Assembly (NCBI GenBank): GCA_037974665.1
Contig: CM075783.1
Location: forward strand, 17,826,762-17,890,761
DNA from: Ehretia macrophylla
Taxonomy: Eukaryota > Streptophyta > Magnoliopsida > Boraginales > Ehretiaceae
Reading direction: 5' to 3'
Length of the DNA stretch: 64,000 bases
The notes beneath the pieces were generated by a model. The model was given only the letters and a program-made list of their open reading frames with translations, ran no database searches and had not been told where the DNA came from. The position numbers and the translations under genes were made by a program. Below, in pieces: positions 1 to 9,892 of this stretch (position 1 is the stretch's first letter; the number at the start of each line of letters is the position of its first letter).

Positions 1-151
1 AAATCCTCCATTACTTGCCCATGGTTTTTCCCTGGATTTGTTTGAGGGTTTTTCACGTAAATCTTGTGTCTCTATTTTCTCTGTTCTCATTCATATTTTA
101 GCTACGTGATACTGCTTGTCGCCGACCATTCCGCTGCGCCGATACCCAACA
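1..151 (+). repeat. 3' end of the copia 5' LTR
   Basis: The segment aligns base for base, with scattered substitutions, to 4681-4832 and ends in CCCAACA like the 3' LTR. It is followed one base later by a primer binding site. Confidence 0.93.
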
Positions 152-152
152 G

Positions 153-164
153 TGGTATCAGAGC
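153..164 (+). other. Primer binding site, initiator Met tRNA type
   Basis: TGGTATCAGAGC just after the LTR end is the usual plant copia/gypsy primer binding site, complementary to the 3' end of initiator methionine tRNA. Confidence 0.92.
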
Positions 165-369
165 CACTGGTTACAGTTCACTGGTATACATACGGGGTTA
201 CTGTTTACCATGCATACGATATAGTACTACTCACATATACGGTATCGATACTATTCCCGTATACATTTTTGATACTATTCATGTATATGATACTATTCAC
301 GTAATAGTACTATTCACAGTGAAATAGTGGGAGATGGTTCAAGTTACAAAGTAGATCGTCGTTAATACT

Positions 370-1110
370 ATGTCGGCAAAATTTGAAATCGAAAAGTTCA
401 ATGGGAGAAATTTTTCCCTATGGAAATTAAAGATGAAGGCAATCTTGAGAAAGAAGAATTGCTTGGCATCAATTGGAGACAGACCAGCGGAGGTGACAGA
501 CGACAAGTGGAAAGAGATGGATGACAACGCTATGGCTAATCTGCATCTAGCATTGACAAATTCGGTATTGTCAACCGTTGAGGAAAAGAAGTTAGCAAAA
601 GAAATTTGAGATGCACTAACCAAACTATATGAGTTCAAGTCACTTCACAACAAGATTTTCTTGAAGAGAATACTCTACATCCTTCGGAAGAGTGAGTCCA
701 CATCGGTGATAGATCACATCAATACCTTAAATACGTTATTCTCTCAATTGTCTGCAATTGGGCATAAAATAGCGGAGCTTGAACGTGCGGAAATTCTACT
801 TCAAAGTATACCTAATTCGTATAATCAACTCATCATTAATTACACCAATAATGTTATGTCGGACTTCGTTGCCTTTGATGATGTTGCAGCCGCTGTTCTG
901 GAAGAGGAATCTAGGCGCAAAAGTAAGGAAGACATAATTGAAAGTTCACAACAAGCAGCGGCATTATCAATGGTGAGAGGTAGATCAACAAAACATGGCT
1001 CTAGTGGGAGCAACAACCATGGTAGACCAAAATCAAGGAGTAGAAAGAATAACAAATGCTACAACTGTGGCAAGAAATGGCACTTACAAGAAGGATTGTT
1101 GGAGCAACAA
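370..1110 (+). pseudogene. copia gag (nucleocapsid) pseudogene
   Basis: The reading frame starts at the ATG at 370 (MSAKFEIEKFNG) and contains the conserved copia gag body and a CCHC zinc knuckle whose first cysteine codon is at 1057 (CYNCGKK). A TGA at 607-609 stands where related gags have Trp. The knuckle is broken: the fourth metal ligand is only reached in the next frame, near 1097, so a frameshift falls between about 1083 and 1097. The product would have packaged element RNA in virus-like particles. Not functional. Confidence 0.9.
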
Positions 1111-1440
1111 AAAGAATCCCGAGGTGACAAATTCTCAGGGATGTATGGCGACTGCACCAGATGATAGAAATATTTTATACAGCAAAGCAACAACTGTATC
1201 AAAAGGCAGAAATGAGCTCACTAATGCTTGGATAATGGATTCGGGAGTAACAGGGCATATAACCTCTTGTAGAGAATGGTTCCACACCTATAAACCTGTC
1301 TCTGGAGGATCTGTGTACATGAGTAATGATTATACCTTGGAGATTGTTGGCATCGGTACCGTCAAAATTAAAATGTATGATAGTACCATTCGCACCATTC
1401 AAGGGGTACGACACGTGAAGGCTTGAAGAAGAACCTATTG
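1090..1440 (+). pseudogene. copia protease pseudogene
   Basis: In the frame shifted from gag, the aspartic protease motif WIMDSGVTGH appears with the catalytic Asp codon at 1238. The usual plant copia form is D-S-G-A-T, so the A-to-V change is unusual. The frame stops at 1426, while the next frame continues with KNLLSIGQLDDL, the normal copia sequence after protease; another frameshift therefore lies near 1420. The family role is cleavage of the gag-pol polyprotein. Confidence 0.85.
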
Positions 1441-1493
1441 TCCATTGGACAATTGGATGACCTTCGCTGCAAATCCATATCGAGGATGAGATC

Positions 1494-2540
1494 ATGAAGG
1501 TCGTCAAAAGAGCGCTTGTGGTGATCAAGGTAAAAAAGATCGAGGTAAATCTATATATGCTTTTGGGAGATACGTTGCATGAGACAGATGTATCAGTTGC
1601 ATTAGCCGGTCAAGAAGAATCAACTATAATGTGGCATCACAGATTGGGCCACATGACAGAACGAGGCTTGAAGATTCTCGTTGAACGTAATCTCCTACAC
1701 GGGCTCAAGACGGTAAACTTACCTTTCTGTGAGCACTGTGTTACCAGTAAGCAGCATAGATTGAAATTTGGGATATCTACTGCCAAAAGCAAACACATTC
1801 TACACTTGATCCATTCAGATGTTTAGGAATCACCGATTTTGTCCCTAGGAGGAGCCAAATACTTTGTATCATTTATTGATGATTACTCCAAGAGACTGTG
1901 TAAGAACAAGTCAGATGTGTTTTCAATATTCAAAACATTCAAAGCGCTGGTAGAACTTGAATCCGGGAAAAGGATCAAGTGTTTAAGGATGGACAACGGA
2001 GGAGAATACACTGATAGGAACTTCCTGGCATTTTGCAAACAAGAGGGTATTCAGAGGCAATTTACTGTTGCACATACACCTCAGCAAAATGGTGTAGCAG
2101 AGCGGATGAACAGAACTCTTCTTGAAAGAATAAGAGCTATGTTGGAAATTACAGGTCTAGCCAAATCATTTTGGGCAGAAGCAGCTACAACTGCATGTTA
2201 CGTGATAAACCGGTCACTGTTAACTGCAATTGGGTTGAGGACACCAATGGAAATGTGGACCGAAAAACTTGCAGATTATTCTACCTTGCACATATTTGGG
2301 TGTCCGGCATATGTGATATATGGTTCCCAAGAAAGAACAAAGCTGGATCCAAAATCCAGAAAATGTGTATTCTTGGGAAATGCTGATGGTGTTAAGGGGT
2401 ATCGCCTGTGGGATTCTACTACCCACAAAGTTGTCATCAGTAGAGATGTGATATTTGCAGAAGATAAACTGCAAAGTGAAGACGACAACAACACTTCAAA
2501 GAAGACTACTACAGTACAAATTGAAGATAAGTCAAAATAA
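1494..2540 (+). pseudogene. copia GAG-pre-integrase and integrase pseudogene
   Basis: The HHCC zinc domain is visible (MWHHRLGHMTERG ... FCEHC) at about 1630-1740. A TAG at 1825-1827 follows HSDV, where Trp is normal. The catalytic core follows: RMDNGGEY near 1985 and QQNGVAERMNRTL near 2085-2120 give the second Asp and the Glu of the DDE triad. Between DDYSKR and KNKSDVF a short block seen in relatives is missing, so there is a deletion near 1890-1900. The frame ends with a TAA at 2538-2540. Confidence 0.9.
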
Positions 2541-2599
2541 GGAGATGCTTTTTCTGAAGCTGCACCGGAGCACGAGGAACAAGAACTAGATGATGTTGA

Positions 2600-3440
2600 A
2601 GTTACAGAAGTTCGATGTACATCGCATCAGACAACTAGACCAGCTTGGCACTTAGACTATGTTATGGAGAGCAATGTTACATACTGTCTTTTAACGAAAG
2701 ATGGAGAACTATCTACCTATCACGAGGCTGTAAAAAGCCCCGATGTTACTCTGTGGATGAGAGCAATATAAGAAGAAATTGAAGCACTTCATAGAAATAA
2801 GACGTGGGAGCTTGTCCAACTACCACCTAGACGAAAAGCCATTGGTAACAAGTGGGTCTACAAGATCAAGCGAGATGGTAATGACCAAGTAAAGCGATAT
2901 CGTGCAAGACTAGTGGTAAAAGGATATGCTTAGAGAGAAGGAATTGACTTCAACGAGATATTTTCTCATGTGGTAAGACCTAAAACTATCAGAGTAGTCT
3001 TAGCCATGTGTACTGTATTAGACTTACATCTAGAACAGTTAGATGTAAAGATGGCTTTTCTTCATGGTAAGCTTGAAGAAGAGATTTACATGCTTCAACC
3101 ATAAGGTTTTGTTGAAAGGAAAAGAAAACTTGGTTTGCAGGTTGACCAAATTTCTATACGGTTTAAAACAGGCACCAAGGTGTTGGTACAAGAGATTTGA
3201 TTCCTTCGTGATTAGCCTCGGGTACAACAGACTCAATTTAGACCATTGTACGTACTACAAGAGGTTTAGCGATGATGATTTTATCATTCTGCTATTGTAC
3301 GTGGACGACATGCTGGTAGTAGGTTCCAGCAAAGATCGGGTCCAAGAACTGAAGGCACAGTTGGCTGGGGAGTTTGATATGAAGGATTTGGGACCAGCAA
3401 GCAAGATTTTAGGGATACAAATTCACTGAGATAGAAAAGG
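2600..3440 (+). pseudogene. copia reverse transcriptase pseudogene
   Basis: Conserved RT blocks read through several stops: NKTWELVQLPP and KWVYKIKRDG at about 2800-2875, QLDVKMAFLHGKLEEEIYML at about 3039-3100, LYGLKQAPRCWY at about 3160, and the catalytic YVDD at 3298-3309. In-frame stops are at about 2769 (before EEIEAL), 2932 (after KGYA), 3102 (after MLQP) and 3427. A frame change occurs near 3100-3120. Role in the family: copying element RNA to DNA. Inactive here. Confidence 0.92.
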
Positions 3441-3444
3441 CAGG

Positions 3445-4262
3445 AAGGTATGGATTTCCCAAAATAATTACTTGAAGAAAATCTTGCGGCGCTTCAATAT
3501 GCAAGATTGTAAGGAAATCTCGACCCCGCTTCCTATCAATTATAAATTATCCTCAAGTATGTGCCCTAGCACTGAAGCGGAGATGATAGAAATATCTCGA
3601 GTACCGTATGCATCAGCAGTGGGAAGTCTCATGTTCGCTATGATATACACGAGACCAAATATTGCTCAAGCAGTTGGTGCGGTCAGTCGGTTCATGGCGA
3701 ATCCTGGTAGAGAGCATTGGAATGCTGTTAAGAGGATCCTAAGATACATCAAAGGGACCTCAGATGTTGCATTATGTTTTGAAGGATCAGAATTTACTGT
3801 CAAGGGTTTTGTTGATTCGGATTTTGCAAGTGATGCCGATAAATAGAAGTCCACTACAGGCTATATGTTTACAGTTGCAGGCGACGTGGTAAGCTGGATA
3901 TCTAAATTACAGACTGTTGTGGCTCTATCTATAACAAAGGTTGAATACATGGTAGCTACACAAGCTTGTAAAGAAGCAATCTGGATTAAACGGTTAATGG
4001 AGGAGCTCGTGCACAAACAAGAAAAAATTTCCTTGTTTTATGACAGTCTGAGTGCCTTGCACATTGCAAGGAATCTAGCATTTCATTCAGGATGAAACAC
4101 ATAGGTGTTCAATATCACTTTGTTCGAGAAGTAGTGGAGGAAGGGAGTGTGGATATGCAGAAGATACACAACAACAAGAACCTAGCAGATATCATGACAA
4201 AGCCAATCAACGTTGACAAGTTTGTTTGGAGTAGATCCTCCTTTGGCCTAGCAAAGACGTAA
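3445..4262 (+). pseudogene. copia RNase H pseudogene
   Basis: The frame carries the RT connection and the RNase H domain. VDSDFASDADK is followed by TAG at 3844-3846, then KSTTGYMF. The block VALSITKVEYMVATQACKEAIW is changed at a residue that is normally acidic (E-A-E-Y in relatives, here K-V-E-Y), which would weaken the active site. After 4095 a frameshift moves the C-terminus (MTKPINVDKF) to another frame, ending near 4262. Confidence 0.88.
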
Positions 4263-4312
4263 GCAACTTGGAATTGGCAAGTATGGAGAGATTTGAAGTG
4301 TCACCAAACTTT

Positions 4313-4324
4313 TAAGTGGGAGAA
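4313..4324 (+). other. Polypurine tract of the copia element
   Basis: AAGTGGGAGAA lies directly before the TG that opens the 3' LTR, the expected position for the plus-strand primer. Confidence 0.8.
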
Positions 4325-4832
4325 TGTGAACTATAAAAGTTTGGTACAAGTCAAAAGAAAACAAAGGCAATGGGAAATGAAGAAAAATCTTTAGTTACAA
4401 AGTTAGGCACACATCAATTTTGGGTTGATTTCACACTACATGTGAGAAGACTTTTTGTGCAAGATGAGCCTATAAATAGAGGCTCAAATTTTACCATTTG
4501 TGCATCACCAAAACATTCCAAGTTAGAGAGAAAAATAAGCTTTCTCTTGAGTATTTTTCTTTCTCTTTTGTTGTTCTATATTTGTGAGTGAGAGTTAGTT
4601 TCTTCTATTATTTGAGAGAGTGATATTGTTCTCTCCTTATATTAGAGAGAATGTTATTGTAAAATACTTCACATCATAGTAAAATCCTCCATTACTTGCC
4701 CGTGGTTTGTCCCTCGATTTGTTTGAGGGTTTTCCACGTAAATCTTGTGTCTCTACTTTCTCTGTTCTCATTCATATTGTAGCTGCGTGATACTGCTTGT
4801 CCCCGACTATTCTGTTCCGCCGATACCCAACA
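4325..4832 (+). repeat. copia 3' LTR, 508 bp
   Basis: The LTR starts TGTGAAC and ends CCCAACA (TG...CA). It contains a TATAAATA box at about 4470 and CT-rich stretches, consistent with an LTR promoter. Its last 150 bases match 1-151. Confidence 0.92.
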
Positions 4833-4929
4833 AAAAATATGATTACAAAAGCTATGGTTAAATTACTTATAATTTCGATGTCTTGCCAAGTGGGAAAAAT
4901 CTTGACAGAAACTTGTGCACCAAATCCTC

Positions 4930-5454
4930 CTAAGTGGTGATTGAATATGAAGGCAGCGAGTTCAACCATTCCTTAGCTTGATCCTTCAAGGAGAAAGGAA
5001 ACAAGCGAAGGCGCAGTACTTCATCAGTGATTCCATTGTACTTAACAGTTCCACAGACTTCTAAAAAATTTACAATGTGCTGGTTAAGATCTTCAGTAGA
5101 CAATCCATGGAATAGAATATTCTGAATCAATTGTAGCGTCACTATCTTCAACTCAAAGTTATTCGCTTGAATCGCTGGTCTTCTAATAACAGGTTGAATA
5201 CTAGTAGGTGGCAAAGCATAATCTCTCAGTGTTCTAGGCGGATTTTCCTGGTTATTTTCACCTTGTACTTGTACTATTTGAGCCATGTTTTCCTGCAAAT
5301 GGTGGGTAATAACTTTTTGCCCCTTTCTATTCTTTCGACAAGTTCGCTCTATCTCAAGATTAGAAGGCAACAAATTGCTACCTCCCAACTTTTGCATGCA
5401 CCTAAAAGAATATATTCCTGAAACACACGTAACGAAAATAAGAGAACAAAACAA
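4930..5454 (-). pseudogene. Athila-like gag N-terminal fragment
   Basis: The conserved Athila gag signature is visible: RTLRDYALPP, then NNFELKIVTLQLIQN, HIVNFLEVCGTVKYNG and LRLRLFPFSLKDQAKEWLN. The likely natural start is the Met of MAQIVQVQGEN; upstream codons lie in the leader. It ends in a TAG where gag relatives have Trp, and the rest of gag is missing. The equivalent copy at 57084-57608 is nearly the same sequence with the same terminal stop. Confidence 0.88.
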
Positions 5455-5520
5455 AATTAAATAGAATCCAAAGTAAAATTAAAGCTATTTGGTATCGATA
5501 TTAATAATGGCACAGTCCCC

Positions 5521-5533
5521 GACAACGGCACCA
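5521..5533 (-). other. Primer binding site of the Athila-like element
   Basis: The minus strand reads TGGTGCCGTTGTC-like sequence just inside the LTR, after a run TTTTTGG. Athila-group elements usually carry TGGCGCCGTTGCC here (Asp tRNA type). The differences look like C-to-T changes. Confidence 0.65.
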
Positions 5534-5539
5534 AAAACT

Positions 5540-6768
5540 TGTTGTGTGATTTCTAACGCAAGTGCACGTATCGCAACAAGTAATAAAGTGATAAGTAAAT
5601 ATCGTTCCCACAAGGACTGTGATTACTAACTACCGAAATTAATTTAGCTTTAACTTTATTCAAACAATCAAATATTGAGAGATTGTGAGTAAAAACTGAT
5701 AAATAAAATACTTTTGAAATTAACAAATAAAGTGAATATGAAATTAATAAAGAGGATAAATCAAGAATTAAAATGCTATAGGGGTTCTGATTTTACCAAG
5801 ATTAATCTTACTTGAAACTATTGATTTAAATCAATTGACGCCTATTCCCTACGTTGCCAGCAATTTCGCTAAGATAGATATTAATCTTTCTCAAGCATTA
5901 ATAACCTATCCCAATAAGTAAGCTAACTGCATCTCTGTGATAACTGTGAACTTATGGAACACATTAAGCCCTAGAAATTGAAGTGCTACATTAGATCTCA
6001 TAACTATCTTTAACTTATGAAAATTTAATGGTATTTCACACGTAGTCTAATTTAGTTATCACTTCTCAGTCTCAAACCAAATCACGAATCATGCAATTGT
6101 TGATCAGGCAATCACAAGCATTAATCTTAGAATGAAATACTCAACGCAAATATAGAATAGTTCATCAATCAATTAAAATTAAAAGCATTCAAATATTCAT
6201 AATCTGGCTACATCGTAGCCCTAGGAAAATAGCTTAGAACATAATTATAAAAATAAATAAAATTCCAATTGTAACAAAAATCATGATAATAGAGATAGAG
6301 AAAACTAGGATTTGGAGAAGAATTGGGGCAGAAGTTCGTCTCTGGATCGTTCCTCCGTCTTCAACTCGTGAATCCTCTATTTCTTTTCCTCTAGCACGTT
6401 GCTTTTTCTTATCTCTTGATGGCTGCCTCCAAAAGATTCCTCATCAAACATTTATTTCTTCTTTTTATCCTAGGGTTCTCTTCTTTTCGCACCTTTTACA
6501 AAATTGCCCTTAAATTTCCTACGATACTGCGCAGCTGCGCTATAACTACGCTACTTTTAATTGCTCTTCAATTGTTTCACAAGTCGCATGAAAGCTCTCC
6601 CATAGTCATTTTTCTTCAATCTTTGCCTCAAAGTCCATGCTTTCTTATGTAATTCACCTACATTGCAAAACGAACACGAAACCAATCAAATTACTCATAA
6701 ATTACTCAAGAACTAACCAAATTTAAGTGAAAATGTGATAAAATCATATATCAATAATACACCCAACA
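5540..6768 (-). repeat. Athila-like LTR, 1229 bp
   Basis: On the minus strand it runs from TGTTGGGTG at 6768 to the ACA at 5540. It is homologous over its length to 40923-42138 and 57694-58896, including the TGCGCAGCTGCGC palindrome near 6528. Short ORFs in it are not conserved in length between the copies. Confidence 0.9.
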
Positions 6769-6910
6769 TTTTACATTCGCTACAACAATACGTTGACCCC
6801 GACACTGGCTGTTGACAACCGTAACAAACAACATCGGCACTGCCACCTGCTTTCAATTCCTTGAGGATTAGTGGATGCTCCTTATGGCTAGAATGATTGA
6901 TGATCTCCAT
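6769..6910 (-). pseudogene. N-terminal fragment of a DC1 (C1-like zinc finger) gene
   Basis: The minus strand encodes a Met start (MEIINHSSHKEHPL), then VCYGCQQPVSGSTYCCSECK, the first C1-like zinc module. It closely matches the start of the DC1 gene at 18719-19423. After ECK the match breaks exactly at the Athila-like LTR end (6768/6769), so the gene was interrupted by that insertion. Any downstream part would lie left of the window. The GA-rich 5' leader is kept at 6911-6950, as in the second gene. Confidence 0.85.
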
Positions 6911-7187
6911 CTCTGCTTCTCTCTCTCTCTCTTTCTTTTTTCACTCTTTTTCTATATCTCTCACAACTCAAATATTGCTGGCAATGCAAGATAGATATTT
7001 GAGAGTAATTAATGACCCTATCTAAATAAATAAATAGATGAAAGCCAAACACTAAATATCAGTGAGAATAACTTTCTTTTTGCACCAAGTGATGCCATAT
7101 TGTTACTTTTTTTCATCAATTGTTGATGAGAATCTTTAATTACTTTTCGTGTTGACAAAGTGATTCCAAGTAGCAAGACACACCATC
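6911..7187 (-). repeat. DC1 5' flank module, copy A
   Basis: This is the upstream flank of the broken DC1 gene: GA-rich leader, then a motif series (AAAGCCAAACAC, GAGAATAACTT, CACCAAGTGATGC, TTTTCGTGTTGACAAAGTGAT, CCAAGTAGCAAGA). It continues at 10306 after the inserted retrotransposon. Related copies lie at 11090-11510, 11640-12310, 13660-14480 and 19480-19760. Confidence 0.75.
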
Positions 7188-7600
7188 TGTAATGATCAAA
7201 CTAAGAGAAAAGCTTAATCACTACTGGAAAACAGAGAATTAAAATAAAGTGGAGCAGATTGTATTGCAATTGACAGGAAGATTAAAGCAGAATTACAAAG
7301 ATAACACCAATATTTCGAGTAATTGGCTAACTCTAAGAAGAGAGAAAGAGAGAAGTGTTTGAGACATTTCTATAACAATTTTTTGATGATCTTTCTATTG
7401 AGCCTATCGATCACTTTATACTACTTCAGTCACGTTCCTCTCATTTGGTAACTAACTGATTAAGGAATTTTGGTGTTGACTTGTGATAGAGCCCTTTGCC
7501 CAGCTGAGGTGTGTTAACCATGTGCTAAGGCATAACTGCATTTGTGCTAGAATCTTCATTGGGCATCTCTACATGTGAAGCATCAGGATCGTTCATCACA
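7188..7600 (-). repeat. 3' LTR of the gene-carrying gypsy element
   Basis: It pairs with 9893-10305 at equal length and with few visible differences, for example in the tract after AAACAGAGAATTAAAA. Confidence 0.93.
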
Positions 7601-7604
7601 TTGC

Positions 7605-7900
7605 GATCCCCTCATCAATGAGAACCTTGTCCTCAAGGTTCTTAAGCTGTTATTTATCCACCCAGGATGCATCCTTGACGAGTAGGTCCTCCCATTGAAT
7701 TACAACCTACTTGACAGGGTGCCCTATCTTTTGAATACTCCTTTGAGCTGAAATTGCAGCAGGCTTATGAATTGGGGCTGAGTTTAAGGACTGGTCAGAT
7801 AGGGGTACCATGGTAGGGATCCTTTAACCTTTTTTAGCAATGTAATATATAACACGGGATGAATTTTAGAAGTTGGTGGCAATTCCAACTTGTAAGCAAC
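7605..7900 (-). pseudogene. Integrase C-terminus and chromodomain-like tail
   Basis: On the minus strand VAYKLELPPTSKIHPVLYIT and LLKKVKGSLP form the conserved gypsy integrase C-terminal (GPY/F) block. The frame stops at 7784. Further on, in a shifted frame, IQWEDLLVKDASWVDK resembles the chromodomain of plant chromoviruses. The block joins in frame to the TRAPPC11-like segment upstream. Confidence 0.85.
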
Positions 7901-7904
7901 CTGA

Positions 7905-8664
7905 ACAATAAAAGCCCCTACAGATTTAACGCTCCTATCAACTTCACCATTATGTTGTGACATAGATAGTGTAAGTTGTAAAAATGAACTCTTATCCTTC
8001 AAGTATTGAGCTGTTAACTGATAATAATAAGCTGAATGATATTCCCATTCTGTAGATTTATCTATAGCGCCTGAAGCTATATGTGCAACATTTTGTGTAG
8101 TTGTAGAGCTTGACTCGAACAGTTTGGAAAATACCAAAAATTGGTGGCGCAACCATTCCCAATAAAGAAAAATAACTTCTGGTGTGCCTATAAGATTTCT
8201 GCAAGAAGGATTATGCTTGTAGAACCATGTGATTGCTTCTCCAAGTTTTCCACCCTGTAATAGCAAAGCTACAAACTTAAGATGCAATTGATCTGCAACA
8301 ACCTTAATCTCCACTAAACGTTGAATCGAAGGCAATTGTGTTGATATCTCGACCCTCTCCCGCAGTGCGTGATATCCATCCTGGTATAGCATCAAAGCTT
8401 CCACCCAATCTCTACGAAATGCTGAAAATACACTGACTTTAAAACAATAGCAAACATATAACTCCATCGAACTTGAGCTCCTCTTTTCAAGATATGCTTT
8501 AACTCTTCTTCCTTCAACTCTGTAATAAGTATTTGCCAAGGCTGCAATTATGTTCCCTAGTCATTTAAGCAATTGTGTAAAGTCTGAAGGATCATAAGGG
8601 CAAAAGACAATGGCGGACATGGAATCGACTTCAACACGCTTCCACAAAGCTATCATACGGTCCT
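7905..8664 (-). pseudogene. Captured TRAPPC11-like fragment inside a retrotransposon
   Basis: The minus strand encodes a long segment that I recognise as the middle of TRAPPC11, a subunit of the TRAPP tethering complex that acts in ER-Golgi traffic: YYRVEGRRVKAYLEKRSSSS, YCFKVSVFSAFRRDWVEALM, LPSIQRLVEIKVVADQLHLK, GTPEVIFLYWEWLRHQFLVF and SAYYYQLTAQYLKDK appear in family order. No intron is visible, so it was probably copied from mRNA. One TGA (8558-8560, between LLK and LGN) breaks the frame; it could come from CGA. The segment is a fragment of a protein of more than 1000 residues and is fused in frame with the integrase tail, so normal TRAPPC11 function is unlikely. Confidence 0.85.
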
Positions 8665-8923
8665 TATACAACTCCTCATCACTATAGAATTTTATCGCCC
8701 ATATGCCTTTAGCCACAAAGTCAACCCTCCTTGGAGCACTAAGCAACTTCAGTTGTATACCCATCGAAATCTTAATCCTACCCTTTTTCCTCACTTTCAA
8801 ATATACATTCCACGGAATCCACCAAGGATGATTTAGTAGCCCTTTTACCTTTACCATATCATCTTTCAAATACACCAAACTTCTCTCCATCATTTCATCA
8901 AACACCTTCCATGCAGAACCCAT
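8665..8923 (-). pseudogene. Captured VID27/CYPRO4-like fragment inside a retrotransposon
   Basis: An ATG at 8923 opens a frame that begins two bases after the gag stop. Residues about 35-84 contain IQLKLLSAPRRVDFVAKGIW followed by AIKF, which resembles the conserved block of plant VID27/CYPRO4 proteins (role not well defined). The first 34 residues are unassigned. The frame then runs without interruption into the TRAPPC11-like segment near 8665, so the two host pieces form one chimeric frame. The VID27 assignment rests on one short block and is less certain than the TRAPPC11 one. Confidence 0.62.
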
Positions 8924-8927
8924 TCGC

Positions 8928-9867
8928 CTAATTTTGATAAAAAATCAACATAATGAACTCCAATTTCGTGTTTGTATTAGTTTGGGTGTATAGGTTAGTA
9001 TGAGTGTTTGGATTTTTGGTAACTAGGCTGCGAAAATGAAGACGTTGCTGTGTCTCCAAATTCATTTCCTGCAAACGGGCTAAATTGATGGCTTGATGCA
9101 TGGTAGTAGGTTTGAAGGCAACCTCTCTTTGAATTTCAGCTTGTAGGCCTAAAGTGAAACAATGACCCAAGAAGTCGTTAAGGAGGTTAGTACTGCGATT
9201 TGCTAACACTTCAAAGGTCAAGCGATGCTTAGCGACAGTAGATGTTTGTGTCCTTTTAGCCAATGATTCATGATGGTTTTCGAATTCTAATGGCAAAAAC
9301 CTGATCTTCAATGCGCTTTTAAACTGAGTCCATGAACTAATTTGATTGTTGCGAATAAACCACTAATACCACTGTAGAGCCACACCATCCATGTGGAATG
9401 AGGCAATCATTAGCCGTTGAGCATCGTCAATTCCATAGTAATCACAAAATTGTTCTGCTTTAAACAACCAACCCATTGCATCGTTACCGTTGAATCGAGA
9501 AAAATCGAGCCGGAGGGCACGAGCCAACGGTGGTGGACCACCAGAATTTGAATTTGTTGCTGGAAGAGGGGCTGAGCGAGAAGAAGAAGACTCGCTAGAA
9601 TAAAGAATTTGAGTGAGCTTACCATCCAAAACAGTACGCGGTGAAGCCAACTGTTTCATAGATTTATGCTAAGTTGAAATCGTCGATTGCATCGAATTGC
9701 TGGTTCGCATGACATGATTGAGTTTTTCCGTCAACAGTAGTGTATTGAAGAGCAAGTTGCTCTATAGACTTCTGGAGCACATTGATAGCTGATTGAAGAG
9801 ATTCAAGTATTTAAGCTTGTTGTTTGAGAGTTTCATCAATAACTTTGAGTCTGGTTTCATCTGCCAT
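8928..9867 (-). pseudogene. Ty3/gypsy gag pseudogene of the gene-carrying element
   Basis: The start is the ATG at 9867 (MADETRLKVIDE), 25 bases inside the 5' LTR. The retrotransposon gag domain follows: LRLDFSRFNGNDAMGWLFKA, EQFCDYYGIDDAQRLMIASF, FHMDGVALQWY, LLNDFLGHCFTLGLQAEIQR and LARLQEMNLE. The frame is broken by stops early on (after KQQA) and by frameshifts near 9660 and 9340. It ends at 8928, without a clear zinc knuckle. Confidence 0.85.
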
Positions 9868-9892
9868 ATGTTTAGAAAAATGAAAGCACCTT

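Larger units (their letters stand above)
1..4832 (+). mobile_element. Decayed Ty1/copia LTR retrotransposon (Tork-like), 5' LTR cut by window edge
   Basis: The order of parts is LTR end, primer binding site, gag, protease, integrase, RT, RNase H, polypurine tract, LTR, which is the copia order (integrase before RT). Bases 1-151 match the last part of the 3' LTR (about 4681-4832). The coding region carries many in-frame stops, at least three frameshifts and a small deletion in integrase, so the element cannot move by itself. The gag and RT resemble the Tork/Tnt1 group; that lineage call is from family memory and is less certain than the superfamily. The target duplication cannot be checked because the 5' end lies outside the window. 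Confidence 0.95.
4870..6768 (-). mobile_element. 5' part of an Athila-like Ty3/gypsy element
   Basis: Reading on the minus strand: LTR (6768 to 5540), primer binding site (5533 to 5521), gag start (5454 to 4930). All three match the longer copy at 57040-58896. Homology stops near 4870, and 38 bases later the copia 3' LTR begins, so the rest of this element was deleted or displaced before or during the copia insertion. Its LTR abuts the broken DC1 gene at 6769. Confidence 0.88.

Noticed and set aside
64..327. Short plus-strand ORFs in the copia leader
   Set aside because: They span the LTR end and primer site and have no domain; chance frames.
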